Assembly (NCBI GenBank): GCA_023390815.1
Contig: JAEWCC010000028.1
Location: 141,361 to 205,360 of the forward strand
DNA from: Bacillota bacterium
Lineage (GTDB): Bacteria; Bacillota; Clostridia; Christensenellales; SZUA-584
Length of the DNA: 64,000 bases
Reading direction: 5' to 3'
Made by a program: the position numbers and the translations under genes. The notes below the pieces were generated by a model. It saw nothing but the letters and a program-made list of their open reading frames with translations, was not told the DNA's origin and did no database searches. This document shows, piece after piece, positions 32,899-41,302 of this stretch. Numbering within the stretch: the first letter of the stretch is position 1; the number at the start of each line of letters is the position of its first letter.

Positions 32899-34029
32899 AT
32901 GAAAGAAATCAAAGTAGGTATCGCAGGCTTTGGGTTTATGGGCAGGGCGCATACGTTCGGATACAAGACGCTGCCGCTGTATTACAAGGATCTGCCGTTC
33001 AAAATCACGCTGCAGGCAGTGGCAGACCCGGTGCCGGGCGTCGCGGAGCGCGCGGCGGAGGAGATGGGCTTTACCTACGCCACCCAGAACCCGGACGAGA
33101 TGTTTGCCGACCCGGAGATTGACATCATCGATATCTGCACCCCGAACATATGGCACAAGGAAGGCATTTTAAAAGCGCTCGCAGCGGGCAAACACGTCTA
33201 CTGCGACAAACCGCTCGCCTCGTGCTACGACGAAGCCAAAGAGGTGATCGACGCGGCGAACCGGAGCGGCTGCGTCACACAGCTGGCGCTGCAATATAGA
33301 TTCTACACTGGCACGCTGCGCGCCAAACAGCTTATCGACGAAGGGCGGCTGGGACGCATCCTCTCTTTCCGCACCGTGTATCTGCATCCGTCCGGTATCG
33401 ACCCGAACAAGCCGATGGGCTGGAAGCAGCAAAAATCCATGGGCGGCGGCGGCGTACTGCTGGATCTAGGCAGCCATGTGTTTGATCTCATGCACTTCCT
33501 GCTGGGCGAATATAACCGCGTGCTGACCGACAACACCATCGTCTACGAGCAGCGCTGTGACGCAAGCGGCAACGCAGTGAAGTGCGACGCGGAGGATATC
33601 TCCATGTCGTTTGTACACATGAAAAACGGCGCGGCAGGCACGATCGAAGCTTCCAAGGTCGCCACGGGCAGCAACGACGAGCTGCGCTTCGAGATTCATG
33701 GTACGAAGGGCGCGCTGCGCTACAACTCCATGCGGCCTAACGAACTGGGCTTCTTCGACGCAACGCGCGCGGATATGCCGTACGGAGGCGAGTCAGGCTT
33801 TACCGCCATCGAGTGCGTCAACCGCTACGAGAAACCGGGCGGCGGTTTCCCCGGCCCCAAGTTCGCGATCGGCTTCATGCGCGGGCATGTGCACAGCCTT
33901 TACAACTTCGTTTCGCATGTGCATGAGGGCAAGCCATCATCGCCGTCGTTCGAGGAGGGCGCGTACATCCAGTACGTGATGGAGAAGGCGTACGAGTCGA
34001 ATGAGAAAAAGCAGTGGGTGACACTGTAA
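32899..34029 (+). CDS. Gfo/Idh/MocA family oxidoreductase
   Basis: 376 residues. The Rossmann motif GIAGFGFMGRAH binds NAD(P). ICTPNIWHKEGILKALAAGKH then CDKPLA carries the conserved lysine of the family. The C-terminal alpha/beta domain has GVLLDLGSHVFDLMHF, containing the probable catalytic His region. These enzymes act on cyclic polyols or sugars such as inositol and glucose derivatives; the substrate here is unknown. It stands alone behind its own regulated-looking promoter. Confidence 0.9.
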   Translation: MKEIKVGIAGFGFMGRAHTFGYKTLPLYYKDLPFKITLQAVADPVPGVAERAAEEMGFTYATQNPDEMFADPEIDIIDICTPNIWHKEGILKALAAGKHVYCDKPLASCYDEAKEVIDAANRSGCVTQLALQYRFYTGTLRAKQLIDEGRLGRILSFRTVYLHPSGIDPNKPMGWKQQKSMGGGGVLLDLGSHVFDLMHFLLGEYNRVLTDNTIVYEQRCDASGNAVKCDAEDISMSFVHMKNGAAGTIEASKVATGSNDELRFEIHGTKGALRYNSMRPNELGFFDATRADMPYGGESGFTAIECVNRYEKPGGGFPGPKFAIGFMRGHVHSLYNFVSHVHEGKPSSPSFEEGAYIQYVMEKAYESNEKKQWVTL

Positions 34030-34363
34030 GAAAATTGTAGCGTATCCCAATACTCTAGCTACATCAAAGCCTCGTTTGAAAAGTGACCAGTATGGGTATG
34101 TGGTGCATTGCACACTCGGTATCATCACGCGCAAAGTACCACAGTAAACGAAAAGTAACTCAATGTCATCCTGAACGAGCGAAGCGAGGAAGGATCTTTT
34201 AAGATGTTTCCTCGCTTTCGCTCCTCAACATGACACCATGCTTTTTATAGCAATAACAGCAGAGACTTTTTACCAAAATGGAGCGCTGGATGCATCGGCG
34301 CTTTTTCATTTTCTACTTTGGAAACCACGGCGCTTGTGATATAATTCGTCAAAAGGAAGAAAT
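34030..34363. other. intergenic region between Gfo/Idh and DUF362 genes
   Basis: 334 bp. Apart from the inverted-repeat element at 34164-34235, I see only a weak -10-like ATATAATTC at 34338-34346 before the DUF362 gene. No ORF or RNA gene is evident. Confidence 0.5.
34164..34235. repeat. short inverted-repeat element (TGTCAT...ATGACA)
   Basis: A 72-bp element bounded by TGTCAT/ATGACA with a long imperfect inverted repeat (GAGCGAAGCGAGGAA against TTTCCTCGCTTTCGCTC). It has the look of the CATCCTGA(G/A)CGAGCGAAGCGAG repeats dispersed in many bacterial genomes. It lies in a 334-bp gap that otherwise holds nothing recognisable. Confidence 0.65.
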
Positions 34364-35431
34364 ATGAACAAGCTTTTTGTCGTATACGGCGATGATGCCA
34401 AGGGCATGGCCGCGCAGCTTATCGAGGCTGCCGATCCCGCAAAGGGGCTGATGAAGTCCGCCAGTATCGCGCTCAAGCCCAACCTCGTGGTCGCCAAGGA
34501 CTGGCGTAGCGGCGCGACGACCAACCCGGACGTCTGCGCGGCGGTCATCGAATATTTTCAGGCGCGCGGATTTACGAACATCTGCATCGTCGAAAGCGCA
34601 TGGGTAGGCGAAAGCACGCAGCGCGCATTCCGCGTCTGCGGGTACGAGGTGCTGGCGGAGAAGTACGGCGTGGAGCTCGTCGATGTCAAGAAGGACCGGT
34701 ATGAGACGCGCTCGTCCGGCGGCTTCACGACGGTGATATCGAAAACCGCGTTGGAGGCGGATATCATCGTCAACCTGCCGCTTATCAAAGGCCACTGCCA
34801 GACGGGTGTCACCTGCGCGCTGAAGAACATGAAGGGCTTGATCTCTGACCGCGAAAAGCGGCGGTATCATACGCTGGGGCTGCACGAACCCATCGCGCAG
34901 CTGAATAAGATGATACGACCCACATTGACCATCGCGGACGGCATATTGACAGACCCCGGCTTCGAGGAAGGCGGCAGCCCGGTGCGCGGCAATGTGATGG
35001 TGGCGGGCACCGATAGCGTGCTGGTAGATGCCTACGCCGCGATGCGGCTGGGACGGCGCGCGCGGGACATCGGCTACATTCGTATTGCGGAACAAATGGG
35101 CCTCGGCAGCACGGATCTGGATGCCGCAGAGATCGTAGAGCTGGGCGGCGGGCATACGCAGGCAGCCGAAGCCGCAGGCGTGCCGGAGGCCGTGAGGCAG
35201 CGCATCGACGAGCGCGGCGCTTGCAGCGCGTGCTATGCCAGCCTCGTATCGGCGCTGATCACGCTGGGCGACAAAGCGGGAGAGCGGAAGGTCTGTGTGG
35301 GGCAGGGCTTCCGCGGCAAGCAGGGGCAGCTCGGCTGCGGCAGCTGCACAGCGGGATTTAAGCACAGTATAAAAGGGTGTCCGCCCAAAGTGGAGAACAT
35401 CGTGCAATATTTAACGGCTATCAAGGAGTGA
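34364..35431 (+). CDS. DUF362 domain protein with C-terminal cysteine clusters
   Basis: 355 residues. The DUF362 core is seen in SIALKPNLVVAKDW, NLPLIKGHCQTGVTCALKNM and GTDSVLVDAYAAMRLG. C-terminal cysteines (CSACYA and CGSCTAGFKHSIKGC) could bind an Fe-S cluster. DUF362 proteins often occur with ferredoxin domains, and their chemistry is unknown. It starts a tight three-gene operon: the next gene begins 3 bp after its stop and the third 4 bp after that, indicating a shared pathway. Confidence 0.82.
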   Translation: MNKLFVVYGDDAKGMAAQLIEAADPAKGLMKSASIALKPNLVVAKDWRSGATTNPDVCAAVIEYFQARGFTNICIVESAWVGESTQRAFRVCGYEVLAEKYGVELVDVKKDRYETRSSGGFTTVISKTALEADIIVNLPLIKGHCQTGVTCALKNMKGLISDREKRRYHTLGLHEPIAQLNKMIRPTLTIADGILTDPGFEEGGSPVRGNVMVAGTDSVLVDAYAAMRLGRRARDIGYIRIAEQMGLGSTDLDAAEIVELGGGHTQAAEAAGVPEAVRQRIDERGACSACYASLVSALITLGDKAGERKVCVGQGFRGKQGQLGCGSCTAGFKHSIKGCPPKVENIVQYLTAIKE

Positions 35432-35434
35432 CGC

Positions 35435-36595
35435 ATGAAGCAATTTACGATCGTGCTGGACGGCATCGCCGACCGCCCGCAGGAGAGACTCGGCGGCAAA
35501 ACGCCCATGGAGGCGGCACACACACCCGGACTCGACGCGCTGTTCGCAGCGGGGAAGGCCGGAACGGTGCGTACCATCCCGCAGGGGCTCGAAGTCGGCA
35601 GCGCTGTGGCGAATATGAACCTGCTGGGCTACGACCCGGCGAAGGTCTACAAGGGCCGCGCGGTAATCGAGGCGGCAGGCGCAGGCCTCCCTGTGAACCC
35701 GGACAACCTCTATGTCCGCACCAACTTCGTGACGCTCGAAGGGGACAGCTTTGACACCGGCAGGATGCAGAGCTACAGCGCGCACGATATCGCGACCGAG
35801 GCGGCGGCGCCGCTGACCGAGCGGCTGAACCGCGAGGTTTTCCATGCGCCGTTTCACCTGCATCATATCGATACGTTCCGTAATATTCTCGAGATGGAAG
35901 GCGCGGCGGGCATCGCGGAGCAGCTGAAGTTTATGCCCGCGCACGACATGATCGGCGGCTCAGTAACGGACTATACGCAGGGCGGCGAGATCATGCAGCA
36001 GTATTTTGCGATGATGCGCAAGGCATACGAAGTGCTGCGGACGGACAACGATACACACGCCAACGCCATCTGGTTTTGGGGCGCTTCCTACGCGCCGCAG
36101 TTTTCGGGCGGCACGCAGGGGCATCGGGTGGTGCTGGCGGAAACTTCGCTGATGCGCGGCATCGCGGCGCTAGCTGGACTCGATTGCGTTACGCTGGACG
36201 AGTCGCAGGGCTTCGAGGCCTATTTAAAAGAGAAAACGAGTACCGCGCTGAAAGCCGTAGCAGATTACGACTACGCCTACATCCATATCCAGAAACTCGA
36301 CGACCTCTCGCACGAGCTTGATACAGTGGGCAAGATGCGCGCGATCGAAGGGATCGATGAGCATTTCATCCAGCCGTTCTTTGCGCAGATAGAGGAACCC
36401 TTCAGCGCAGTGGTCGTATCGGATCACTTCACGTTCTCGGACAGCGGCGGACACGGGGCTGAGCCAGCACCTTTCCTGCTGCTGGGGCATGGAACAAACG
36501 CGCGAAGCGGAAGATATACGGAGCAATGCTGCCGTGACGCGGCGTGGACGATGACCGCGCCGGAGCTCGTGGCGCTGCAGCGCAGCAAAGGATAA
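35435..36595 (+). CDS. alkaline phosphatase-superfamily phosphoglycerate mutase-like protein (ApgM family)
   Basis: 386 residues. Family motifs: VLDGIADRP (metal Asp), GGKTPMEAAHTPGLDAL, GSAVANMNLLGYDP (Ser nucleophile), LDDLSHELD and VSDHFTFSDSGGHGAEPAPF (metal His/Asp). The usual GSDVAN reads GSAVAN here, so the residue after the serine has lost its acidic side chain. Members of this family are annotated as cofactor-independent phosphoglycerate mutase, but some clostridial ones were proposed to be homoserine kinases, so the substrate is open. It sits between a DUF362 gene and an Fe-alcohol dehydrogenase. Confidence 0.75.
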   Translation: MKQFTIVLDGIADRPQERLGGKTPMEAAHTPGLDALFAAGKAGTVRTIPQGLEVGSAVANMNLLGYDPAKVYKGRAVIEAAGAGLPVNPDNLYVRTNFVTLEGDSFDTGRMQSYSAHDIATEAAAPLTERLNREVFHAPFHLHHIDTFRNILEMEGAAGIAEQLKFMPAHDMIGGSVTDYTQGGEIMQQYFAMMRKAYEVLRTDNDTHANAIWFWGASYAPQFSGGTQGHRVVLAETSLMRGIAALAGLDCVTLDESQGFEAYLKEKTSTALKAVADYDYAYIHIQKLDDLSHELDTVGKMRAIEGIDEHFIQPFFAQIEEPFSAVVVSDHFTFSDSGGHGAEPAPFLLLGHGTNARSGRYTEQCCRDAAWTMTAPELVALQRSKG

Positions 36596-36599
36596 TAGT

Positions 36600-37748
36600 A
36601 TGACGTTTGAATTCAGCACAGCCACAAAGATTGTTTTCGGGCGCGGTACGCTTTCCAAGCTGCCCGCGCTCTGCGCACCGCTCGGTGAAAAGTTTCTGAT
36701 TGTTGCGGGCGGCGCGATAAAAAAGACAGACGCGGTTGACTCGCTGGCCGAGGATTTGAAGCGTGCAGGCGCTGCCTGCTTCATCGTTCCCTGCGCGCCG
36801 GGGGAACCGACGGTGGAGTCGGTGGACGCGGCAGTGCTGGCCGGAAAGCAGGCCGGGGTGGACGCGGTGATTGGTATTGGGGGCGGCAGCGCACTCGATA
36901 CGGCCAAGGCCGCAGCAGGTGTGCTGCCCAACGGCGGCAGCGTGAGAGAGTACCTTGAAGGCGTCGGCAACCGGAAGATGGAGACTGCCCCGCTGCCGTT
37001 TATTGCGGTGCCTGCGACGGCAGGCACGGGCACGGAGGTCACGAAGAACGCCGTTGTGATGTCGCGCACGGAGCAGTTCAAAAAGAGCATGCGCGACGAC
37101 CGCATGCTGGCGCGCATCGCATTGGTGGACCCGGAGCTGACAATATCGGTGCCAAGGGACATTACCGCCGCATCAGGCATGGACGCGATCTGCCAGCTCA
37201 TCGAGAGCTTTACCGCGAAGCAGGCCAACGATTTCTGCGACGCGATGGCACTGTATCATACGCCGCGGGCGCTTTCCGCGCTGCGGCGCGCCTTTGATGA
37301 CGGCGGCGACATCGATGCAAGGGAGACGATGGCGCTTGCTTCCATGGTGAGCGGGATGTGCCTTGCCAACGCGGGGCTCGGCGCGGCGCACGGCATTGGC
37401 GCGGGGCTCGGCGCGTTGCTCGGTACGCGGCACGGGGTCGCCTGCGGCATGCTGCTGCCGCATGTGATACGCTACAATCTCTCACATGGCTGCTTTAAAT
37501 ACGCCGCGCTGGGGCGCGCCATTACAGGAAAAGCGTTGCCAAACGACCGGGATGCCGCGCTGGCTGCGGCGGACGCGGTGGCGGAGCTTTGCGCATATCT
37601 CGGGCTGCCCTCGCGCCTTGGGGAACTCGGTGTGACGACGGATATCGTTCCTGAACTCGCCAAAGCCTCCATGGGCTCCTCAATGAGCAAGAACCCGGTC
37701 GAAATACCGCTGGAGGAATGCGAAGCGCTCATTACATCGCTCATATAG
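36600..37748 (+). CDS. iron-containing alcohol dehydrogenase family protein
   Basis: 382 residues. GIGGGSALDTAKAAAG binds NAD(P). The PATAGTGTEVTKNAVV block and ASGMDAICQLIES give the family core, with metal ligands expected at D (SGMD) and the histidines of GAAHGIGAGL and GTRHGVACGML. It reduces an aldehyde or ketone to an alcohol, or the reverse; the substrate is unknown. It starts 4 bp after the preceding gene, so it is the last member of the three-gene operon. Confidence 0.9.
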   Translation: MTFEFSTATKIVFGRGTLSKLPALCAPLGEKFLIVAGGAIKKTDAVDSLAEDLKRAGAACFIVPCAPGEPTVESVDAAVLAGKQAGVDAVIGIGGGSALDTAKAAAGVLPNGGSVREYLEGVGNRKMETAPLPFIAVPATAGTGTEVTKNAVVMSRTEQFKKSMRDDRMLARIALVDPELTISVPRDITAASGMDAICQLIESFTAKQANDFCDAMALYHTPRALSALRRAFDDGGDIDARETMALASMVSGMCLANAGLGAAHGIGAGLGALLGTRHGVACGMLLPHVIRYNLSHGCFKYAALGRAITGKALPNDRDAALAAADAVAELCAYLGLPSRLGELGVTTDIVPELAKASMGSSMSKNPVEIPLEECEALITSLI

Positions 37749-37787
37749 AGGAACGATACCGCATATGCATATACCGGGAGTGAGTAT

Positions 37788-38294
37788 ATGGATAAGGCGG
37801 TTTATCACAGGCTGCAGCGCGGAGAAACGCTGGAAGCCTTAAGCGCACGTTACGGCGTGCCGGTATGCATGATTGTTCGCGCCAATGCGGATGTGCGCAT
37901 CGCATGGGGGCAATTACTGACCATCCCTCGCGTATGCGGAGAAAGCCGGACACAAGAACCGGAGCCGTCTCCGGCACCGCCTCCGGCATCGCCGCGATAT
38001 CGATATGCGGAATATGTCGTTCAGCCGGACGATACGCTGTATGGCATCTCGCGCCGAACCGGGCTGACCATGCGGATATTGCAGAAAGCCAATGCCATGA
38101 GCGCCACGGCGGAGCTGCAGCCGGGTGCGCACCTGCGTGTACCGGTAATCACGGGTTCCCGTTACTACGTGCGCGAGGGGGAGAGCCTTGCGGACATTGC
38201 GGCAAGCCAGCGAATCACGGAAGCGGCGCTGCGTGAGAAGAACCTCATCGAAGAGGGCGAAACCATCGGGCCCGGCGCATGCCTGCTGATTTAA
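37788..38294 (+). CDS. protein with three LysM domains
   Basis: 168 residues made almost only of LysM repeats. The first (about 4-45) has YHRLQRGETLEALSARYGV, the second (about 82-125) YVVQPDDTLYGISRRTGLT, the third (about 126-168) YYVREGESLADIAASQRI. A Pro-rich linker lies between the first two. No signal peptide is visible, unlike typical peptidoglycan-binding LysM proteins; a spore-coat or intracellular-assembly role as for SafA-like proteins is one possibility. It is monocistronic with a terminator after it. Confidence 0.85.
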   Translation: MDKAVYHRLQRGETLEALSARYGVPVCMIVRANADVRIAWGQLLTIPRVCGESRTQEPEPSPAPPPASPRYRYAEYVVQPDDTLYGISRRTGLTMRILQKANAMSATAELQPGAHLRVPVITGSRYYVREGESLADIAASQRITEAALREKNLIEEGETIGPGACLLI

Positions 38295-38303
38295 CCGACT
38301 ATG

Positions 38304-38334
38304 AAAGCACACAAAATGTGGTGCTTTTTTTCTT
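38304..38334 (+). terminator. terminator after LysM gene
   Basis: AAAGCAC/GTGCTTT with an inner CA/TG pair, then TTTTTCTTTT. Confidence 0.75.
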
Positions 38335-38372
38335 TTGCTGTGATACAATAAATCAAAAAAAGGAGAGCGGGT

Positions 38373-38993
38373 ATGGATAGTGGGACTTTAGCAATCCTCA
38401 TGTTAATCGGTTATATACTGGTGGGTGTGGTACTTTGCTTCTTCGGCAGTCGTTGGGCCAAAGTGATCGTCGCAATATACGGCTTCGCGGCGGGTTTCAT
38501 GCTGGCTTACGGTTTACTGCCCCTGATTACTTCGCTGAGTACAATGCTGGTTCTTTTCATCAGCCTCGGTGTGGGCGTGGTTGCCGCGCTGCTCTTCGTA
38601 CTGTTCTTCTATGTAGGCATTTTCTTTGTCGGTTTCGGCGCGGGTGCCGCACTGTGCCTGCTGCTCGCGGACGTGTTCTCGCTGAACCTCTATGAATGGT
38701 ACGTCTATATCCCCGCGCTCATCATCTGCTGCGTGCTGGGCTCGCTGACGCTCAACAATCGGCGCATCTTTCTTTCGATCTTTACCGCCTATATCGGCGC
38801 GTCCGCGCTGGCACAGGCGGTTTACCAGATCAGCAGCGGTATCAAGATGCCTGTGCTGACGTTTGCGGACCCGGAGGCGGTCACCGCGTATTCCTCGACG
38901 GTATACCTGATCGCGCTTGCGGTGCTGTTCGTGGCGGGCTTGGTGGTGCAGCTTGCCGTAACGAGCAAAAAGAAAGCAAAATCGGCGGATTGA
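38373..38993 (+). CDS. DUF4203-like polytopic membrane protein
   Basis: 206 residues with about seven hydrophobic segments and a basic tail (KKKAKSAD). The layout, with small-residue-rich helices such as VGIFFVGFGAGAALCLLLA and the NNRRIFLSIFTAYIGAS loop, resembles DUF4203/TMEM198-type proteins of unknown role. The next gene is a diverged paralogue with a similar profile, so the two may form a heteromeric complex. Confidence 0.65.
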   Translation: MDSGTLAILMLIGYILVGVVLCFFGSRWAKVIVAIYGFAAGFMLAYGLLPLITSLSTMLVLFISLGVGVVAALLFVLFFYVGIFFVGFGAGAALCLLLADVFSLNLYEWYVYIPALIICCVLGSLTLNNRRIFLSIFTAYIGASALAQAVYQISSGIKMPVLTFADPEAVTAYSSTVYLIALAVLFVAGLVVQLAVTSKKKAKSAD

Positions 38994-39002
38994 GGGATGC
39001 AA

Positions 39003-39719
39003 ATGGATTTATCCTGGATCATATTGATCTCTGGCGCGGCGACGCTTGTGCTTGCGCTTGTATTCATGGTATTCGGATATAAGCTTGCGCGGTTTTTACT
39101 GCCGCTCTGCGGTGTGCTCATCGGCCTGGGGCTGCTGTGGGCGTTTGCGCTGGACGCGCTGCGTCTCAATTTAATGGAGACATGGCTGTTCATGGGCGGC
39201 GCCGGCGTATCGATTTATATCCTGCTGTTTTTCTTCAAACGCTTTGCGGGTTTTTTCACGGGCGTGCTCGGCTCTGCCCTCCTGCTGTTATATGTTGTTT
39301 ACGCGTTTGGGCTTCACTCCGTACCGTATTTGGCCCCCATATGCCTTACACTCTGCGTGGTTTCGGGAGTGCTTGCCGTCGTTTACCATAAAGCGGGTGT
39401 CATCACGTTTACTTCCGTACTGGGCGCTTGTGTTGCCGCGTTTGCCGGTCTGTACCTCTACTTTGAGGGAGTCAGCCCGGCTGCCTTCTCGGGCGGTGTG
39501 CTGGCAGCGCTGGAGGCGTTTTTGACTGCTCACACGTTACTCATTGCGGGCGTATCGCTTGTCGCGGCGGTGTTGGGCATACTGGTGCAGGCGCTCGTCA
39601 CATCGCAGCATCAGGTGCTGTCCGGTTCGCTGCGGGATGAACAGCCGCAGAGCTCCCGAAGAGAGCGCGCGCGTGATGCGGGTGATATCACCAGCGATCA
39701 GCCCGCAATCAGCGAATAA
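39003..39719 (+). CDS. DUF4203-like polytopic membrane protein, paralogue
   Basis: 238 residues from ATG 39003, which is spaced 5 nt from GAGGG; an ATG at 38997 is too close. Seven predicted membrane helices and a hydrophilic C-terminal tail of about 35 residues. Hydrophobic pattern and length are similar to the gene before it. Function unknown; translationally coupled to its neighbour (9-bp gap). Confidence 0.65.
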   Translation: MDLSWIILISGAATLVLALVFMVFGYKLARFLLPLCGVLIGLGLLWAFALDALRLNLMETWLFMGGAGVSIYILLFFFKRFAGFFTGVLGSALLLLYVVYAFGLHSVPYLAPICLTLCVVSGVLAVVYHKAGVITFTSVLGACVAAFAGLYLYFEGVSPAAFSGGVLAALEAFLTAHTLLIAGVSLVAAVLGILVQALVTSQHQVLSGSLRDEQPQSSRRERARDAGDITSDQPAISE

Positions 39720-39723
39720 AGAT

Positions 39724-39748
39724 AAAAAGCGCCGCACGGCGCTTTTTT
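39724..39748 (+). terminator. terminator after DUF4203 pair
   Basis: AAAAGCGCCG/CGGCGCTTTT with a CA loop, then TT, 5 bp after the stop. Confidence 0.8.
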
Positions 39749-39766
39749 AGTATGGTTCTGGCCAGC

Positions 39767-40225
39767 CTATTTCAACAGGAACACAATTTTCGTCAGCAGC
39801 TCGCTGTCCGGCACTTCCCCCGGTGCATTATAGTAAAACTCGTAAGTAACGCCGGTGGGAGTATACCCGCTTTCCTTTACTTTCGCTGTCAGTTCTTCAT
39901 ATGCCTGCGCCATGCCGGAATACGGCCCGCGGTATACGCAGGATGCCTGCGGTCCTGCCGGGATGCTGTTTGATTTGATCTCTCCTTTGCTTGCCAGCGG
40001 CTGCGGTACCGGGAAGCCCATTTCTACGTCCAGGTTTTCCATGTCCATGTTGTAGTACGCTGTGTACGGTGCGCTTTGCGGAGTTTGTCCAAGCTCCTGC
40101 ATATACTGCATGATCGCCTGATACGCCTTGCCGATCTCCTGCGGCAGATTCTCTACCGCTGTCCGGGTGCGGATGGAAAGCACCGGCTGTTCCGCTTTCT
40201 GATCGAGTTCAAACTGTTCCATCAT
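39767..40225 (-). CDS. GyrI-like small-molecule binding domain protein
   Basis: 152 residues from ATG 40225 with AGGAGGCAAAT upstream; a second ATG follows at once, and the longer frame lacks a ribosome site. The sequence PVLSIRTRTAVENLPQEIGKAY, then YTAYYNMDMENLDVEMGFPV and VYRGPYSGMAQAYEEL, is the GyrI/SOUL-like fold found in effector-binding domains (as in BmrR), here without DNA-binding domain. Such stand-alone proteins bind or hydrolyse hydrophobic toxins. Convergent with the DUF4203 pair. Confidence 0.8.
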   Translation of the reverse strand: MMEQFELDQKAEQPVLSIRTRTAVENLPQEIGKAYQAIMQYMQELGQTPQSAPYTAYYNMDMENLDVEMGFPVPQPLASKGEIKSNSIPAGPQASCVYRGPYSGMAQAYEELTAKVKESGYTPTGVTYEFYYNAPGEVPDSELLTKIVFLLK

Positions 40226-40377
40226 ATTTGCCTCCTGTGTTTTTCTGACATGGTAACACAAGGAATATGACAGCTGTGTGTCATCTTTCGGAGACAGCAC
40301 CAACTTTTTTTCGGGACGGGATAGCCGGACTTCCGATGTTATCAAGCGCAGCATAAGGTTACGCAATAACGCGCAGA

Positions 40378-40407
40378 TTGATTTATACGTAAGTACGGGT
40401 GTATACT
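40378..40407 (+). promoter_or_regulatory. promoter of lgt
   Basis: TTGATT (40378-40383), 18-bp spacer, TATACT (40402-40407), 27 bp before the lgt start codon. Confidence 0.5.
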
Positions 40408-40434
40408 TGATTAAAACACCATGTGGGAGCGTCA

Positions 40435-41241
40435 ATGTACAACGATTTATTTACGGTTGGCCCGATTACGGTGCACGGATATGGGCTCATGATTGCCATC
40501 GGGTTGGTTTGCGCGCTGATTATCGGGACCCGGCGCGCGAAAAACAAGGGATTGGACGCGAACATTGTAACGAGCCTTGGGCTCATCGTGCTGATTTTTG
40601 GTTTTCTGGGCGCGAAGCTGCTGTACTGCATCGTCGAATTGGACCAGCTTTTCAAGGACCCCCTCAATGTACTGTCCGGCAGCGGGTTTGTGGTATACGG
40701 CGGCATCATCGGGGGCATCATCGCCGCGATGGTCTATTGCAGAAAGAAAAAGGTGCGATTTTTAACGTACTTTGATTTGGTTATCCCGTCCGTAGCAGTG
40801 GCGCAGGGGTTCGGACGCATTGGCTGCCTGCTTGCGGGGTGCTGTTATGGCTCTGAAACGACCTTGCCGATCGGAATCGTTTTCCACAACTCCGCGATCG
40901 CGCCCAACGGCGTAAGCCTGTTTCCTTCGCAGATTTTCTCCAGCGCAGGGGATTTTTTAATCGCCGCAATCCTGATCCTGTATGCCAGAAAGATAAGACC
41001 CACGGGTAAAGTGGGCGGCCTGTATCTCATACTCTACAGTGTGGGCCGGTTCGCCATCGAGTTCTTCCGATCGGATTACCGCGGCAGCGTCGGCTTCCTT
41101 TCCACCTCGCAGTTTATCGCCATCTTCATGCTGATCGGCGGCGTGCTGCTGTTTTGCATGGACAAGCTGCAATGGGTTGAAAAAATCAAACGGTCCGGGC
41201 TTTTCAACAAGACAAAATCGGCAGAAACTGGTTCTGAATAA
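40435..41241 (+). CDS. lgt: prolipoprotein diacylglyceryl transferase
   Basis: 268 residues from ATG 40435 (GGGAGC upstream). HGYGLMIAIG near the N terminus carries the conserved His of the first loop. GFVVYGGIIGGI and the Lgt signature GRIGCLLAGCCYG follow, the latter in the Cys-rich variant common in Clostridia. At the C terminus GRFAIEFFRSDYRG matches the family. Seven membrane helices. It adds diacylglycerol to the lipobox cysteine of lipoproteins such as the GH9 enzyme in this window. Confidence 0.93.
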   Translation: MYNDLFTVGPITVHGYGLMIAIGLVCALIIGTRRAKNKGLDANIVTSLGLIVLIFGFLGAKLLYCIVELDQLFKDPLNVLSGSGFVVYGGIIGGIIAAMVYCRKKKVRFLTYFDLVIPSVAVAQGFGRIGCLLAGCCYGSETTLPIGIVFHNSAIAPNGVSLFPSQIFSSAGDFLIAAILILYARKIRPTGKVGGLYLILYSVGRFAIEFFRSDYRGSVGFLSTSQFIAIFMLIGGVLLFCMDKLQWVEKIKRSGLFNKTKSAETGSE

Positions 41242-41262
41242 ACAAACGCCTGAGGAATAAAA

Positions 41263-41302
41263 CACGGAGCATGGCTACTGGCCCTGCTCCGTGCTGTATT
41301 TT
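41263..41302 (+). terminator. terminator of lgt overlapping the 3' end of the WYL regulator
   Basis: CACGGAGCA/TGCTCCGTG, a perfect 9-bp stem, then CTGTATTTTT. It extends into the last codons of the convergent gene. Confidence 0.5.

Noticed and set aside
34164..34235. Inverted-repeat element as an insertion sequence
   Set aside because: Only 72 bp and without coding capacity; it is at most a miniature non-autonomous repeat.
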